In this document: one piece after another, positions 12,067 through 23,675 of the stretch | Numbering within the stretch: position 1 is the stretch's first letter | Layout: every line of letters begins with the position of its first letter | Origin: Erythrophleum ivorense | Lineage: Eukaryota > Streptophyta > Magnoliopsida > Fabales > Fabaceae | Length of the DNA stretch: 64,000 bases | Direction of reading: 5' to 3' | Assembly (NCBI GenBank): GCA_026724425.1 | Contig: JAIUCV010000009.1 | Span: 15,883,294 to 15,947,293 of the forward strand | Notes under the pieces: model-generated | What the model was told of the DNA's origin: nothing | Database searches by the model: none | What the model saw: the letters and a program-made list of their open reading frames with translations, nothing else | Position numbers and translations under genes: made by a program

Positions 12067-13622
12067 TGAAAGATCTAAAGAAAAAGAAGAATAACGGGGC
12101 TATTCCTTCTGGTATCTATGTTATAGAAATTAATCTTTCTACTTCTCCTACGTGGGTATTAGATACTGCATGTGTAACTCACATTTGTACAAATGTGCAA
12201 GGTCTTAAAAGGAGTAGGAAGTTGAAAAAGGGCGAAGTAGACCTACGAGTTGGAAATAAAGCAAGAGTTGCTGCTTTAGTTGTAGGCACTTATGAAATAA
12301 ATTTGCCCAGTGGGCTTTTGTTAATTTTGAACAATTGCTATTATGTTCCTACTTTGAGTAGTAACATTGTTTCACTTTCTTATTTGGATAAGGAAGGTTT
12401 TATTTCAATTATTGAGAATAATAAATATTCTATTTATTGTAATGACATTTTTTATATAGATGGTGATTTGCATAGTGGTCATTATTACTTAAATCTTAAT
12501 GCTCCCAATAATCAAGATATCTATAACATAATTACCAAGAGGATTAAGACTAACGACTTGAATCCAGCCTATCTTTGGCATTGTCGTCTAGGCCACATAA
12601 ATGAGAAACGCATTTCAAAACTCCATCAAGATGGACTTTTGAAATCATTTGATTTTGAATCATTTGACACATGCGAATCTTGTATATTGGGAAAGATGAC
12701 TAAGGCACCTTTCACTGGACATAGTGAGCGGGCCACTGACTTATTGGGCCTAGTACATACCGATGTATGTGGTCCACTAAGTACAACTACTAGAAGATGC
12801 CACTTGTACTTCATTACTTTTATAGATGACTATAGTAGATATGGTTACATCTATTTAATGAAACACAAATCTAAAGCTTTTGAAATGTTCAAAACATTCC
12901 AAAATGAGGTACAGAATCAGCTTGGCAAATCTATTAAAGCACTTCGATCCGATCGAGGTGGTGAATATTTGAGCCAAGAGTTTATTGACCATCTTAGAAA
13001 TTGTGGTATTGTCTCACAATTGATTGACCCCACCAGGAACACCACAATGGAATAGCGTTTCTGAACGAAGGAACCGAACCTTATTAGATATGGTTCGTTC
13101 CATGATGGGTCAAACGGATCTTCCACCATCCTTTTGGGGCTATGCATTAGAAACAGCTGCATTTACACTAAACCGTGTTCCATCTAAGGCGGTTGAAAAG
13201 ACACCATATGAGATATGGACTGGGAAAAAGCCCGGTTTATCTTTTCTCAAGATTTGGGGATGCGAGGCATATGTCAAGCAACAGCCTCAGATAAGTTAGC
13301 ACCCAAATCCATAAAATGCCTTTTTGTGGGGTATCCTAAGGAAACAAAGGGATACTACTTCTATAACCCTAACGAGAATAAATTGTTTATTGTTCGGAAT
13401 GATATCTTTCTAGAGAGAGAATTCATCTCCAAGAGAACTAGTGGGAGTAAGATACATCTTGAAGAAGTTCGAGAGCCACAAAATCGCATTGAACCGGAGA
13501 TGGAAAATCGAGAAGACTCACAACAAGTTGTTGAGCCTACTCAAGTAACACAAGGCCCACGAAGGTTTGATAAGACACGACATCAGCCTCAAAGATATCG
13601 TGATGTGTTGCTCATTGATTAA
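12067..13622 (+). pseudogene. copia protease and integrase, broken
   Basis: The protease motif is at 12153-12182, with catalytic Asp at 12162-12164. The family's Asp-Thr/Ser-Gly reads D-T-A here, so the glycine is replaced. The GAG-pre-integrase H-H-C-C region follows ('LWHCRLGHINEKR' ... 'CESCILGK'). The integrase triad is visible: D at 12762 (HTDVCGP), D at 12825 (FIDDYS) and E at 12963 (RGGEY). A 4-bp tandem duplication (attg, 13019-13026) shifts the frame just after the triad. A 1-bp loss near 13283 shifts it again, and TAA at 13620-13622 closes that frame. It is not functional. Confidence 0.9.
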
Positions 13623-15203
13623 GATGAGCCAACCACCTATCAAGAAGTCATAATGGGATCAGACTCTGAGAAATGGCTAGAAGTTATGAAGTCTGAGATG
13701 CCATCTATGTATGACAATCAAGTATGGACCTTGATTGACCCACCTGAATGTATAAAAGCTATAGGGTGCAAGTGAGTTTTCAAGAAGAAAACTAACATGG
13801 ATGGCCAAGTGCATACCTTCAAGGCACGATTGGTTGCAAAAGGATTCAAACAAATACATGGTATAGACTATGATGAAACCTTTTCACTAGTCGCTATGAT
13901 CAAATCAATCAGGATCCTTCTCACCATTGCTGCATACTATGATTATGAGATTTGACAAATGGACGTGAAAACAGCATTCCTTAATGAAAAACTGCTTGAG
14001 GATGTGTATATGACACAACCTGAAGGTTTTATGCGTTCAGAGGATTCTGGAAAGGTTTGCAAGCTTCAAAAATCCATTTATGGATTGAAGCAAGCATCTC
14101 AGAGTTGGAATCATCGTTTTGATGAAGTAGTCAAAGATTTTGGTTTTATCCAAAATATTGATGAACCTTGTGTTTACAAGAAGGTTAGTGGGAGCACAAT
14201 TGTATTTCTAGTGCTTTATGTTGATGACATCCTACTTATTGGAACTGACATTCCTACCTTGCAGATTGTCAAGTCTTGGTTAGGAAAATGTTTCTCAATG
14301 AAAGACTTTGGCGAGGCCAATTACATCCTTGGGATTAGGATCTATAGAGATAGATCTAAGAGGCTAATCGGTCTAAGTCAATACACCTACATAGACAAGG
14401 TATTGCATAGATTTAGTATGCAAGATTCAAAAAAGGGTTTTGTACCTATGTCTCACGGCATCAATCTCAGTAAAACTCAGTGTCCTAGTACACGTGATGA
14501 GTGAGAACGCATGAGTAAGATTCTATATGCCTCGGCTATTGGATCTATCATGTATGCCATGTTATGCACTTGACTAGATGTCTCATATGCCTTGAGTATG
14601 ACTAGTAGATTTCAATCAAATCCAAGTGAGAATCACCGGACTGCCGTCAAGAATATCCTAAAGTACTTGAGAAGAACTAAGGATGTATTTTTGGTGTATG
14701 GAGGATTAGATGACGAGCTTGTTGTAAACGGTTACACAGATGCAAGTTTTCAATCTGACAAAGATGATTCTAGATTGTAATCAGGATTTGTATTCTATTT
14801 GAATGGTGGAGTAGTAAGTTGGAAGAGCTCAAAGCAAAGCATTGTGGCTGATTCTACAACAGAAACTGAGTTCCTAACAACGTCAGATGCAGTTAAGGAA
14901 GCTGTTTGGGTTAAAAAGTTTATTACTGAGCTAGGGGTGGTGCCTACCATCTCAAATCCGATAGATTTGTTCTGTGACAACAATAGTGCAATAGCACAGG
15001 CTAAAGAGCCTAGATCACATCAAAGGACCAAACACATACTCAGGCGATATTACTTTATTAGAGAAATCATTGATAGAGGTGATATAAAGATATGCAAAGT
15101 ACCAACTGATGACAATGTTGTTGATCCTCTTACTAAGCCGCTTGCACAGGCTAAGCATGATCGTCATGTTAGGTCAATGGGTATTAGAAACATTAATGAT
15201 TGA
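13623..15203 (+). pseudogene. copia reverse transcriptase and RNase H, broken
   Basis: The RT domain reads 'FKARLVAKGFKQIHGIDYDE', 'QMDVKTAFLNEKL', 'YGLKQASQSWN' and the catalytic 'YVDD' at 14217-14228. RNase H follows ('YTDASFQSDKDDSR', 'SWKSSKQSIVADSTTE', 'DNNSAIAQAKEP', 'RTKHILRRYYFIRE') and ends at TGA 15201-15203, close to the PPT. Five in-frame stops interrupt it at 13773, 13953, 14502, 14571 and 14778. All stay in the same frame, and all fit C-to-T or G-to-A changes of Trp, Arg or Gln codons. Confidence 0.92.
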
Positions 15204-15212
15204 ACCTAGTGC

Positions 15213-15222
15213 AAGTGGGAGT
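15213..15222 (+). promoter_or_regulatory. Polypurine tract
   Basis: The purine run 'aagtgggag', abutting the 3' LTR, matches the usual copia polypurine tract that primes plus-strand DNA synthesis. Confidence 0.8.
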
Positions 15223-16249
15223 TGTTAGAGATTGTGCCATAGGCCAATCATTGTATTGCGAACATTGTTTTTATTACGAAATAAGAGTTTTCTTTTTATT
15301 ACATTATTATATTATTTGCATGTTTATATATTATAATATCCATGGATAAATCATTTTTTTGAATTATCCAAAATATCCCTAATCAATCATCCTTGTGGGA
15401 ACAACGATGAATTAAGATTAGTATGATTTTGATTAATTAAGTGTTAATCATGTATGATGATATGAATCAAAATCATAGGCATGTGTTAGAGAACATGACG
15501 CTGGATGGACCCATCATGAGATAAGCTACATAGATTAGGTCATAAGTTTATCTCATATATAACCATGTCATTGATCCCTTGGACTTGAGATCACCATAGA
15601 TTCCTACATGAAGGACACTGTACTTTGGCATAGTCTAATGTCATCTTTGACCGGGTGATTATAAAGACTATGATCAGATATAATGGAATCAATGCAGAGA
15701 AAGATAAATGGTCAAGATGGAATTTGTCCCTCTAATTAATAGAGAGATATCTCTGGACCCCTCGATGAGTGTGACTAAGAAAAGCATGGCCATGCTCAGA
15801 TGGAAAGGGTTCCATCTTATATCAGTCTGCTTGAAGATCGAGAAAGTTATGATCGAGCAAGTTGAGAATGACATTTCCATGCCTCATACTTGATCTAGAT
15901 ATCATGTGACAAAAGGGATATGATAGGGTTATAAGATAGGTTGCATCGGATCACCGATTCCATATGATTTGAGTAATCACAATGTCTTGCTAGAGGCCGC
16001 TTGTGATTTGTGGGTCAAACAGTGCAGTTGGCCCACTGTCAACATCATATGGGCCTGTAGGGTCGCACACAAGAACGGACCAACTCGGGCTAAAATGTCC
16101 ATATTCATTGAATCAGAAATGTGTCTAGATTCAATGAATATCTAGGATGGAAGAATTATTTATATATATATAAATAATTAAATGTGAAATATATTATATA
16201 TATGTATATTATATTTGATATTATATATATATGTATATATATATGAATT

Positions 16250-16543
16250 AATTTAAATTTGATTCTATTAGATAGATTTAAATTTAAACTAATTAGATAA
16301 TTTAAATTTAATTTTATTAGATAGATTTAAATTTAAACTAATCAGATAATTTAAATTTGATTCTATCAGATAGATTTAAATTTAAACTAATCAGATAATT
16401 TAAATTTGATTCTATCAGATAGATTTAAATTTAAACTAATCAGATAATTTAAATTTGATTCTATCAAATAAATTTAAATTTAAACTAATCAGATAATTTA
16501 AATTTGATTCTATTAGATAGATTTAAATTTAAACTAATCAGAT
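16250..16543 (+). repeat. 49-bp minisatellite, 6 units (3' LTR)
   Basis: This is the same 49-bp unit as in the 5' LTR, in six copies. Units 3 and 4 are identical to each other, which suggests expansion after insertion. Confidence 0.9.
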
Positions 16544-16627
16544 AATTTAAATTAAGCTCTAGATATTGTTAGTTTAAATTTAAACTATAAGATAGATTTG
16601 AATTTAAACTAATAGATAACTCTAGTC

Positions 16628-16635
16628 TATAAATA
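16628..16635 (+). promoter_or_regulatory. LTR TATA box (3' LTR)
   Basis: This is the same TATAAATA as in the 5' LTR, preserved although the flanking sequence has diverged. Confidence 0.65.
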
Positions 16636-17070
16636 GGAGTTTCCATATCAAAAAAGAATAGCTAGAGTTGCCTTCAAAATTCTTAGAGAGAGGGACACAG
16701 TACGGACATCGTACGGAATTGTACAAAACGTCATACGGACACTCTAAAATCCTTAGGGAGAGAGACACTGTACGAACATCGTACGGGATTGTACGAAAAT
16801 GTCGTACAGACTATACGAAAATTGTACGAAAATAGGCTACTAGCATATTGTTTGAGTTGCTGAACCCCGTTCGTGTAGATACCAGTAGAGGGAGCTAATA
16901 TGTGGTCAGTTCCTGTGATTCAAACAAAAGTAAACAACAAACTCAATCTACAAAAAAGGTAATTTTTAGAACTTATTCGATTTAAGCAATTTTGACGGAT
17001 CCTTGGTGGGAATTGGAATAAAAATTTTAAACATTTCCGCTGTGTGCCTCCCATAATTCCCAACATCTAT

Positions 17071-17869
17071 GACATCAAAATTTGTAGTTGGTGAGTCCTA
17101 TAATGATTTCGTGCATGAGCCAATAAAGTTGTTACTCATGGGATTGGTTTGAGGCAGAGTGCCCTGACCAACAGGCTTCCAAGTTCCAATATGTTGATGG
17201 CCACTGGTGAGTTTTGCTTACAAATGTGCAAAAGAAGCTCTTAATGATGTTATTATCTTTAAGTCATCGCAGACTAAACAAGATCGTATATACATGTATG
17301 TACATACATATATATATATATATATATAAGAAGAATAGCTTGCATTATAGAATTATATCTTTAAATTGTTTATGGTTCTACTTTTTCTTTTTTAAACTAG
17401 ATTTAAGTCCTATAGAAACTGCTCCTGTCTGTTGCCATTTCTTTTTTCTTTCTTATTTTTGTCTTGTATCTCAGTTTATTTTGCATATTGATAGTTTTAC
17501 AAGAGACGGTGAAGAGAAGTCAAGTAATGAATGTTAATGTGAATATAGAATCATAAATTGTTTGCACTTATTTATCTTAAATTTTACATTCAATTATTAT
17601 TTAAACAAAAAAAAGAACAATTGACCTCTTTAATTTCATAACAACGATTCTCTTACCATTAAAAAAATCATTATATAAGGAATGCATATAAATTCTTCTC
17701 CTTTCAGAAATTCAGTACTACACTTGAGATTCAAACATTAACTTTAGAATTTAATAAGATTAAAGAAAAAAGGAAAATCAGCTGGATGTTAAGTACTCAT
17801 AAATTGTTCATATGTTATTTGGCATATAATACAGATACTAACATGCATCTCAAACAGAATAATAACTAT
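17071..17869. other. Flank of the copia insertion, noncoding
   Basis: No recognisable gene. The first 140 bases, continuous with 8100-8266 before the insertion, are less AT-rich and end in a possible splice donor (ggtgag, about 17206), so an old exon is conceivable. No domain is readable. (TA)n and (CA)n runs lie near 17295-17330. Confidence 0.3.
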
Positions 17870-18540
17870 ATCCTTCTAATTTTATTTATACATGTTTATT
17901 AAACTTAAAATTTTTTTAATTATTATTTTACATGATTCAAGACTTAGCACTACTTGAGAGAAAGAAAGAAATGGAAGGAAAGTGAGAGAGAGAATTTTGG
18001 AGAAAGAGATGAAATACTCCTTCATTAATATCTTAATTTATCTGTATTAAGACTCTTTCTATCTCCAAAATTGTATCTCTCTCTCACTCTCCCTATATCT
18101 CTCTCTCTTTCTTAATTGTTAATCAAAATTTAAAAATAAAAAAGTACTATGATTTCTTTTTAAAAATATATAAAAATATCCTTTTAATTCTATTTATGAA
18201 TATTTTCATTAATTTTAAAATTTTGAAAAATTAATCATCATTTTATATGATTCGAAGTTTTATATCAGTTGAGAGAGAAAAAGAGATAGAAGGAGAATGA
18301 GAGAGAGAATTTTGGGGAGATAATCTAAATTATTTTTCATTAATATCTCTATATACTTATATTAAGATCCTTTATTTCTTTTATCTCTCTCTTCGAGATC
18401 TCCTCCTCTTCTGTCTCTTTCTTTCTATCTCTTAAATTGTTAATCAAAATTTGAAAATTAAAGAAACTTATATGATTTCTTTAAAATAAAGCATAAAAAT
18501 ATCCTTTTAGTTTTATTTATAAATATTTTTGTTATGTTAT
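17870..18540. repeat. Two tandem foldback units with GA/CT arms
   Basis: Two diverged copies, about 17870-18175 and 18176-18540, share the same layout. A 'atccttttaattctattta' start is followed by 'attattttacatgattc', a GA-rich arm ('gagagagagaattttgg'), 'attaatatct', and a CT-rich arm roughly complementary to the GA arm. Each copy could fold into a hairpin. A partial third copy starts near 21144. They look like a non-autonomous foldback element or its tandem derivative. Confidence 0.55.
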
Positions 18541-18788
18541 TGTTAGTTTCCCACAAAAAAACAAATTGCCACAATCTTTTAAGAAACACTAAGTACAGCT
18601 TTTGAAACTATAATACACTATGTTTATTTTACACATTCACATTAACTTTTAAAAATTATTACCAAATTTTTGCTTTCAAAATTTTCCTCAATAATCTGAA
18701 TTAGCAATTTATTTAATTCAATTATTTTTCAAAATTTATTGTTGTTTTCAAGATAAAGGCTTCACAACAATTCTGATATTATATTCAT
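18541..18788. other. AT-rich noncoding spacer
   Basis: This short AT-rich spacer lies between the foldback repeats and the duplicated segment. Nothing is recognisable in it. Confidence 0.4.
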
Positions 18789-20583
18789 AAAGACAAATTT
18801 TAGTATCATTGAGCCTAATGTAAAATGTTTAAATTCTCTTTTTTTCTTATTTTCAAATTTTTATTAGTTTGAAAATTTGTATTGCATCGATTTTATGTGT
18901 GTGTGTATCCTACACTTGCATTTTACTAATCCCACCAAAAAAATGTTGCTTTCCATCTCTTTCTTTTAAAAAGTATTACCAAACGCTATCAATCAATCTT
19001 GGATTTTGCTTTAAAAATTATTATATATTTTTTACTTTGCTATAACCCAAAAAATGGAATCATTTCTGGATTGTTTTCTTGCTCATTTGCATGAAGAGAC
19101 ATCAAACTTTTTAAAGGAAAGGTATATAACTTCTAGACTATCTTGTTAACAATACTACAATACATTTTTCTTAATAGCAATTTTGGCAATAATTCTTACA
19201 CCATGCAAAAAGTATAAATAAAATTGAATTAAAAACGTTCATGTTCATGTCATGAGCACTATTAAGTGGGCCATAAAAGTAAATTTAAAGTCTGGGGCAA
19301 ATGAAATTTTACCTAGGAGCAATGTAGTTTGTGAATGTCGGATATAGCTTTCTTGGATTATGCCACTAGATACTTAATAACTTTGCCCCTTACTATGAAA
19401 TTATTAAAGTTGAGCGTTTGATATCCTCCAAGTGTTGGCATTTAAAATTTGTTCTTTCTATCTTTCTTTTTCTTTTAGATGCAATTTGCTTATTATAATA
19501 TATTAATTTAAGCATTTTGATGAAGTAGAAATAAAATATCACATGAAATCATTGCCAATGATACAAAATAAATTTGGACCTGACAAACTGCAGGCTAAAA
19601 TAGAGTATATTGTTATTATTACTTTTACCATGGATCTTCTAACAATGCGATTAGGTAAGATAAGTTGTAATAAGCTACTATCACTTGAGAATTGGGTGTA
19701 GGAATTGGTCTTGATATCATTTTCATTATGAGTTCTTTATCTCCTAATAGACTAGAATCTATCGAATAAATATGTTGTTGAAAGTTTATGGATTGCGTGC
19801 AGTGACCAATATATATATATACACACATATTCAAGTTAGTGGGACATTTTGGCATGTCTTGTCCACTAACAAGGATTATGTTTTTGGAGAAGTAGTAGAG
19901 TCTCTTTTTTAAACTTCCTCCAACAGGGGAATAAAGCATGCACTAAGAAACTTTCTTTTTATAGTGACATTACGTGTTTTCTCTCTTTCCATATTTTTGT
20001 CCTTTCTTATTATTTATATTACCTATAACTTTGAACTCTCAAAGATTTTTTACATGATCCTCATGCTTTAACCTTTTGACTAAGTGTACACTCCTATATA
20101 GGTTTAGAATTACAGTTAAAATAATTTTATATTTCTATACAACCTTCAGGTGTCTTTTGAATATGAGGATACAATTAAAAAAAAGATTAAATTATTCTTT
20201 TGGTCATTATACTTTCATTCAATTTTTAATTTGATCTTTATAATTAACAAAATTTATCATTAAGTCCTTATAGTTTAACTTTTTTTAAAAAATTTACTCC
20301 TTACAATTAAACTTTTGTCAATATTTTATTAATTTTTTATGTAACCAATTAATTTATCTTGACACTCTAAATATATATGACTTATACCAACCACAAGATA
20401 AGAGTACATAATGAAATAAAATTAATTTACATATATGGCATTTGATGAAATATATGTTAAGTGACTTGAGTGAATTGTTTTGAATCATGGATATTCATAA
20501 TGTCAAAATGATACATAATTAACTATGTTAACAAAATTTAACAAAAAATTGTCAAGAATATAATGAAAAGAATTAAATTAGGC

Positions 20584-20620
<37 letters not shown>

Positions 20621-20890
20621 TAAACGATTAATACATGTTCTCATGTATTCATTGGTAATATCAAAATGGATTTTTATTTTTATAAAGTTTAATCAATCTG
20701 ATTAATAATAAAATATTCTTATAATAGTAATTATTATATAGACAATCTCGTGCACAACAATGTAATTGAATTCTTATGTTTCATTTGGGACTAAATGTTT
20801 TTAATAAGTTGGAAACCAAAAGATATGGCAGGAAGATGGTTAAATTGGGAACCTAAAAAAATGATTTCTACTTTTTCTGTTTTAATTGGA
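18789..20890. repeat. Old segmental duplication, copy 1
   Basis: Collinear with 24502-25000. Shared blocks are 'aagacaaattttagtatca' (18790; 24503), 'tttgctttccatctctttct' (18945; 24617), 'attcaagttagtgg' (19829; 24780) and 'gggactaaatg' (20787; 24889). Copy 1 is longer, so one copy has gained or lost about 1.6 kb. It includes a (TA)n/(CA)n microsatellite at 20588-20621. No coding potential is recognised. Confidence 0.6.
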
Positions 20891-21119
20891 TTAAATGCTT
20901 CTGTTTTCTGTTTTTTATAATGACTCTCTATACATTTAGTGGATATTGATAATTAATTTGACATCAAAACCTTTATTTAAACTAAATAATAAATAGAGTA
21001 GATAAGCATCTATATATTATACTAAATGAAAAAGTTATAATTTGAGTCAATTAAGTATAACTGTATGAATTTAAATGACAAAGTTATTATTATTTAAAAG
21101 CAAACATAAAAATATTGCC

Positions 21120-21241
21120 ATTAATTTCATGTGTAAATAAAAATATCCTTTTAATTTTATTTATAAATATTTTCATTAATTGTGAAAATTTAAATTTTAT
21201 TAATTATTATTTTATATGCATTTAAAACCCCCTCCCTCTAA

Positions 21242-21288
<47 letters not shown>

Positions 21289-21300
21289 ATATAATATGAA
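21120..21300. repeat. Partial foldback unit with (CT)n(CA)n microsatellite
   Basis: It starts with the same 'aaatatccttttaatttta' phrase as the units at 17.9-18.5 kb and runs into a (TC)n then (AC)n microsatellite at about 21242-21289. It appears to be a truncated third copy. Confidence 0.5.
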
Positions 21301-21320
21301 GTTTTCAACCATGTCCCTTA

Positions 21321-22243
21321 GGGTGTGTTTAGATTAGGGTTTTTGGAGAGGATGGGAGGGGAGGGGAGGGGGATAAGATGTTTGGTTAAAAAAATTAGAG
21401 GGGAAGGGAGGGGAGGGGAGGGGAGGAGAATTTTTTAATTTGTAATTTACTTTATTGCCCTTTAATTTTTAATATTTTAATTTTTTTAATATATTAACAT
21501 TTAATAAAAATTAAGATAATTTTTTTATCAGGAATTAAAAATAAAAAAAGATTGGGATTCATAATTTTTTTTGAAAAATATTGATATAAATATCTTTTTT
21601 TATATAAAAAAATTAAAATAATATAAGGGTAAATTTGTCCAAATATAATTACCTCCTCTTCCCTTCCCTCCCTTCCAACCAAACAGTAACTCATTAAACT
21701 CCCTCCCCTCCCTTCCATTAAGGGAGTGTTTGGTTTGAGGGTTTTGGAGGGAAGGGCTTCCCCTTATTTGGTATGAAAAAATTGGAGGGGAGGGGAGGTA
21801 AAATACCCCCTCCTCTCCAAACCCTCCCTTCCAAAAGTGGAGGTTTTTGGAGGAGAGAGAAAATTTTTAACTTCATTTGACTAAATTACCCCTACTTTGC
21901 TTTTACTTAAAACATAATATAAATCTTATTTTTTTAATAGGGTTTAAGATAATTTTTTATGAAAATAAAAAATATTTTTGAATAGAAATAAAAAAATTAT
22001 TTTTTATAATAAAAAGTAGGAAAAAACTTTTTTTTTTAATAAAAATATCTTTAAAAAAAATTAATTCTAATATCATAAGGGTATAATTATCCATTAATTC
22101 CTCCCTTCCCCTCCTCAACCAAACAACATATCATTAAAACTCCTCCCTCCCCTCCTTTCCATTAAAATCCCTCTCCTCCCCTCCATTGAACCAAACACTA
22201 CCTTACTTAACCTCCCCTCCCCTCCGTTGAACCAAACAGAGCC
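21321..22243. mobile_element. Tourist-like MITE (outer), split by an inner copy
   Basis: The left terminus is 'gggtgtgttt...' at 21321; the right terminus is '...gaaccaaacagagcc' at 22243. They are imperfect inverted repeats, flanked by TTA on both sides (21318-21320 and 22244-22246). The body is GGGGAGGGGAGG-rich on the left and CCTCCCCTCCCC-rich on the right. The TTA target site and G-rich ends fit PIF/Harbinger-derived (Tourist) MITEs. The outer element consists of 21321-21720 plus 22206-22243. Confidence 0.7.
21721..22202. mobile_element. Tourist-like MITE (inner), nested in its own family
   Basis: It begins 'agggagtgtttggtttgagg' and ends '...ttgaaccaaacactacc', an inverted pair. TTA lies at 21718-21720 and 22203-22205. 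Removing it rejoins the outer MITE cleanly with one TTA. Its internal arrangement (G-rich left, C-rich right, 'aaccaaaca' subterminal word) repeats that of the outer element. Confidence 0.7.
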
Positions 22244-22344
22244 TTAATCATGACTCTTTCTCTTTTTCTAAAATAATTAATTTATCAAAATATTAGTTGA
22301 TCTTGTTATAATTTTTTGATTGATGGTGTTATTTGAATTTCTCA
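22239..22344. repeat. 106-bp source segment of a local duplication
   Basis: This segment runs from the last five bases of the outer MITE (gagcc) to 'ttctca'. It is repeated with one visible mismatch at 23570-23675. Confidence 0.85.
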
Positions 22345-23339
22345 ACAGGCCTTATTTAATTTTTATTTAATTAAGATGAATTAAATTTAAACAAATTCAA
22401 TTAGAACAATTAAAATGTATAATATGTATTATAAAAATTCTATACTTATTATTAAGGTTTTCTTTTAAACACATTTAGTAACAGGGTAAGTTAAATATTA
22501 ATATAAAGTCAAAATTCAACTTACAGGATAGAGCTGATGAATAAAATTTGTGGATGTTCAAAGATGGAGTAATACTAGAGAACTCAAGTAATGAATGAAT
22601 GTCTTAATGGATCAAAGTTTTGGAATGATAGTGTTTAAAACGTCTAATATGTATCAAAATTATATAATTATATGACAATTTATATTTTTAAGATATTGAA
22701 CCAAATTAGCTAGCTTGTTAACATAAATTAATAATATTATTATATTAATTACCAATGAAAGCTAGATCATCCTCTGGGGCTTAATTTGATATATTTTTTT
22801 ATTGGTGTTATTTACTATTTGTAATTGTAAAATGCTCATATAAGCTTTCTATATAATTTGACATAAAATTAAATTCTCAAAAATAATCATTTCGTTGCAT
22901 CATACGATCATTAAATATGTAATCGTATTATTTTTGAACACTATATGGTATTTTTAGCTTATATAGTGTGTAAAGAGTTTAAATATTTCATATATTTAAA
23001 CTAAAATTAATTGGTATTTAGACGTATAGTAATATGATAAAATTCCTTCCAAATACTTTACAATTAAATTTTAGATATCATGTATTCGAATAATTTGATT
23101 TTATAAGATAAATTTTTGAAGATCAAAGGCTGAAATCATTGTTTCTATTAGATATCACTAAATATAAACACTTCTCTTTATTAGTCATCTTTTTTGTTTG
23201 ATAAATCTTTATTAGTCATCTTTCATATATACATATTGTTACAATTAAGTATTATTTATTTAAGCAAAATAAGTAATCAATAAAACTTTCATATTATTTG
23301 ACATAAAAATAATAAAATTAGTTAGTTCATTATGTAAAT
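22345..23339. other. AT-rich noncoding stretch
   Basis: AT-rich with many near-palindromic A/T words. No gene, RNA or element end is recognised. Confidence 0.4.
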
Positions 23340-23569
23340 AACTTATGGTTTGTATACTTGATTGATCTCATATGTCTTAACTATTGATTTGGACAATGAG
23401 GAGCTGCTTCCATAATCAACCTTTTATACAATAAATTCCTACTGCATAGGATCATTTTGGGAGATATGTTATGTGCAATATTTTGTAGAAATTAATAGAT
23501 AATTTGTAAACTTAATCTATATCACATAATGTTGAGCAATTAAGATGTATTACATGATCGCTTAATTTT

Positions 23570-23675
23570 GAGCCTTAATCATGACTCTTTCTCTTTTCCT
23601 AAAATAATTAATTTATCAAAATATTAGTTGATCTTGTTATAATTTTTTGATTGATGGTGTTATTTGAATTTCTCA
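23570..23675. repeat. 106-bp templated insertion flanked by an 18-bp direct repeat
   Basis: This is a near-exact copy of 22239-22344. It is bracketed by the 18-bp direct repeat 'acatgatcgcttaatttt' at 23552-23569 and 23676-23693. The insert carries the terminal gagcc of the MITE, so the direction of copying was from 22.2 kb to 23.6 kb. Confidence 0.85.

Larger units (their letters stand above)
8267..17065 (+). mobile_element. Complete Ty1/copia LTR retrotransposon, inactive
   Basis: The element has two long direct LTRs (8267-10033 and 15223-17065), both TG...CA (TGTTAG...CCAACA). A 5-bp target duplication, tctat, lies at 8262-8266 and 17066-17070. A tRNA-Met-type primer binding site directly follows the left LTR, and a polypurine tract directly precedes the right LTR. 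Inside is about 1.2 kb of leader and then gag-protease-integrase-RT-RNase H, the Ty1/copia order. By hand, a roughly 510-base LTR segment shows about 40 differences between the two LTRs, so the insertion is not recent. The 8.8-kb size and LTR length resemble the Angela/Tork lineages; lineage is an inference. The coding region has multiple stops and two frameshifts, so it cannot move by itself. Confidence 0.95.
15223..17065 (+). repeat. 3' LTR of the copia element
   Basis: This 1843-bp LTR has the same ends as the 5' LTR. It is longer mainly because its 49-bp array has six units (16250-16543) instead of four. It also lacks a short AT-rich stretch that the 5' LTR has just before the TATA box. 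Confidence 0.95.

Noticed and set aside
17071..17210. Possible exon after the copia insertion
   Set aside because: The less AT-rich patch with a 'ggtgag' donor has stops in all frames I tried and no recognisable domain, so it is noted only as flank.
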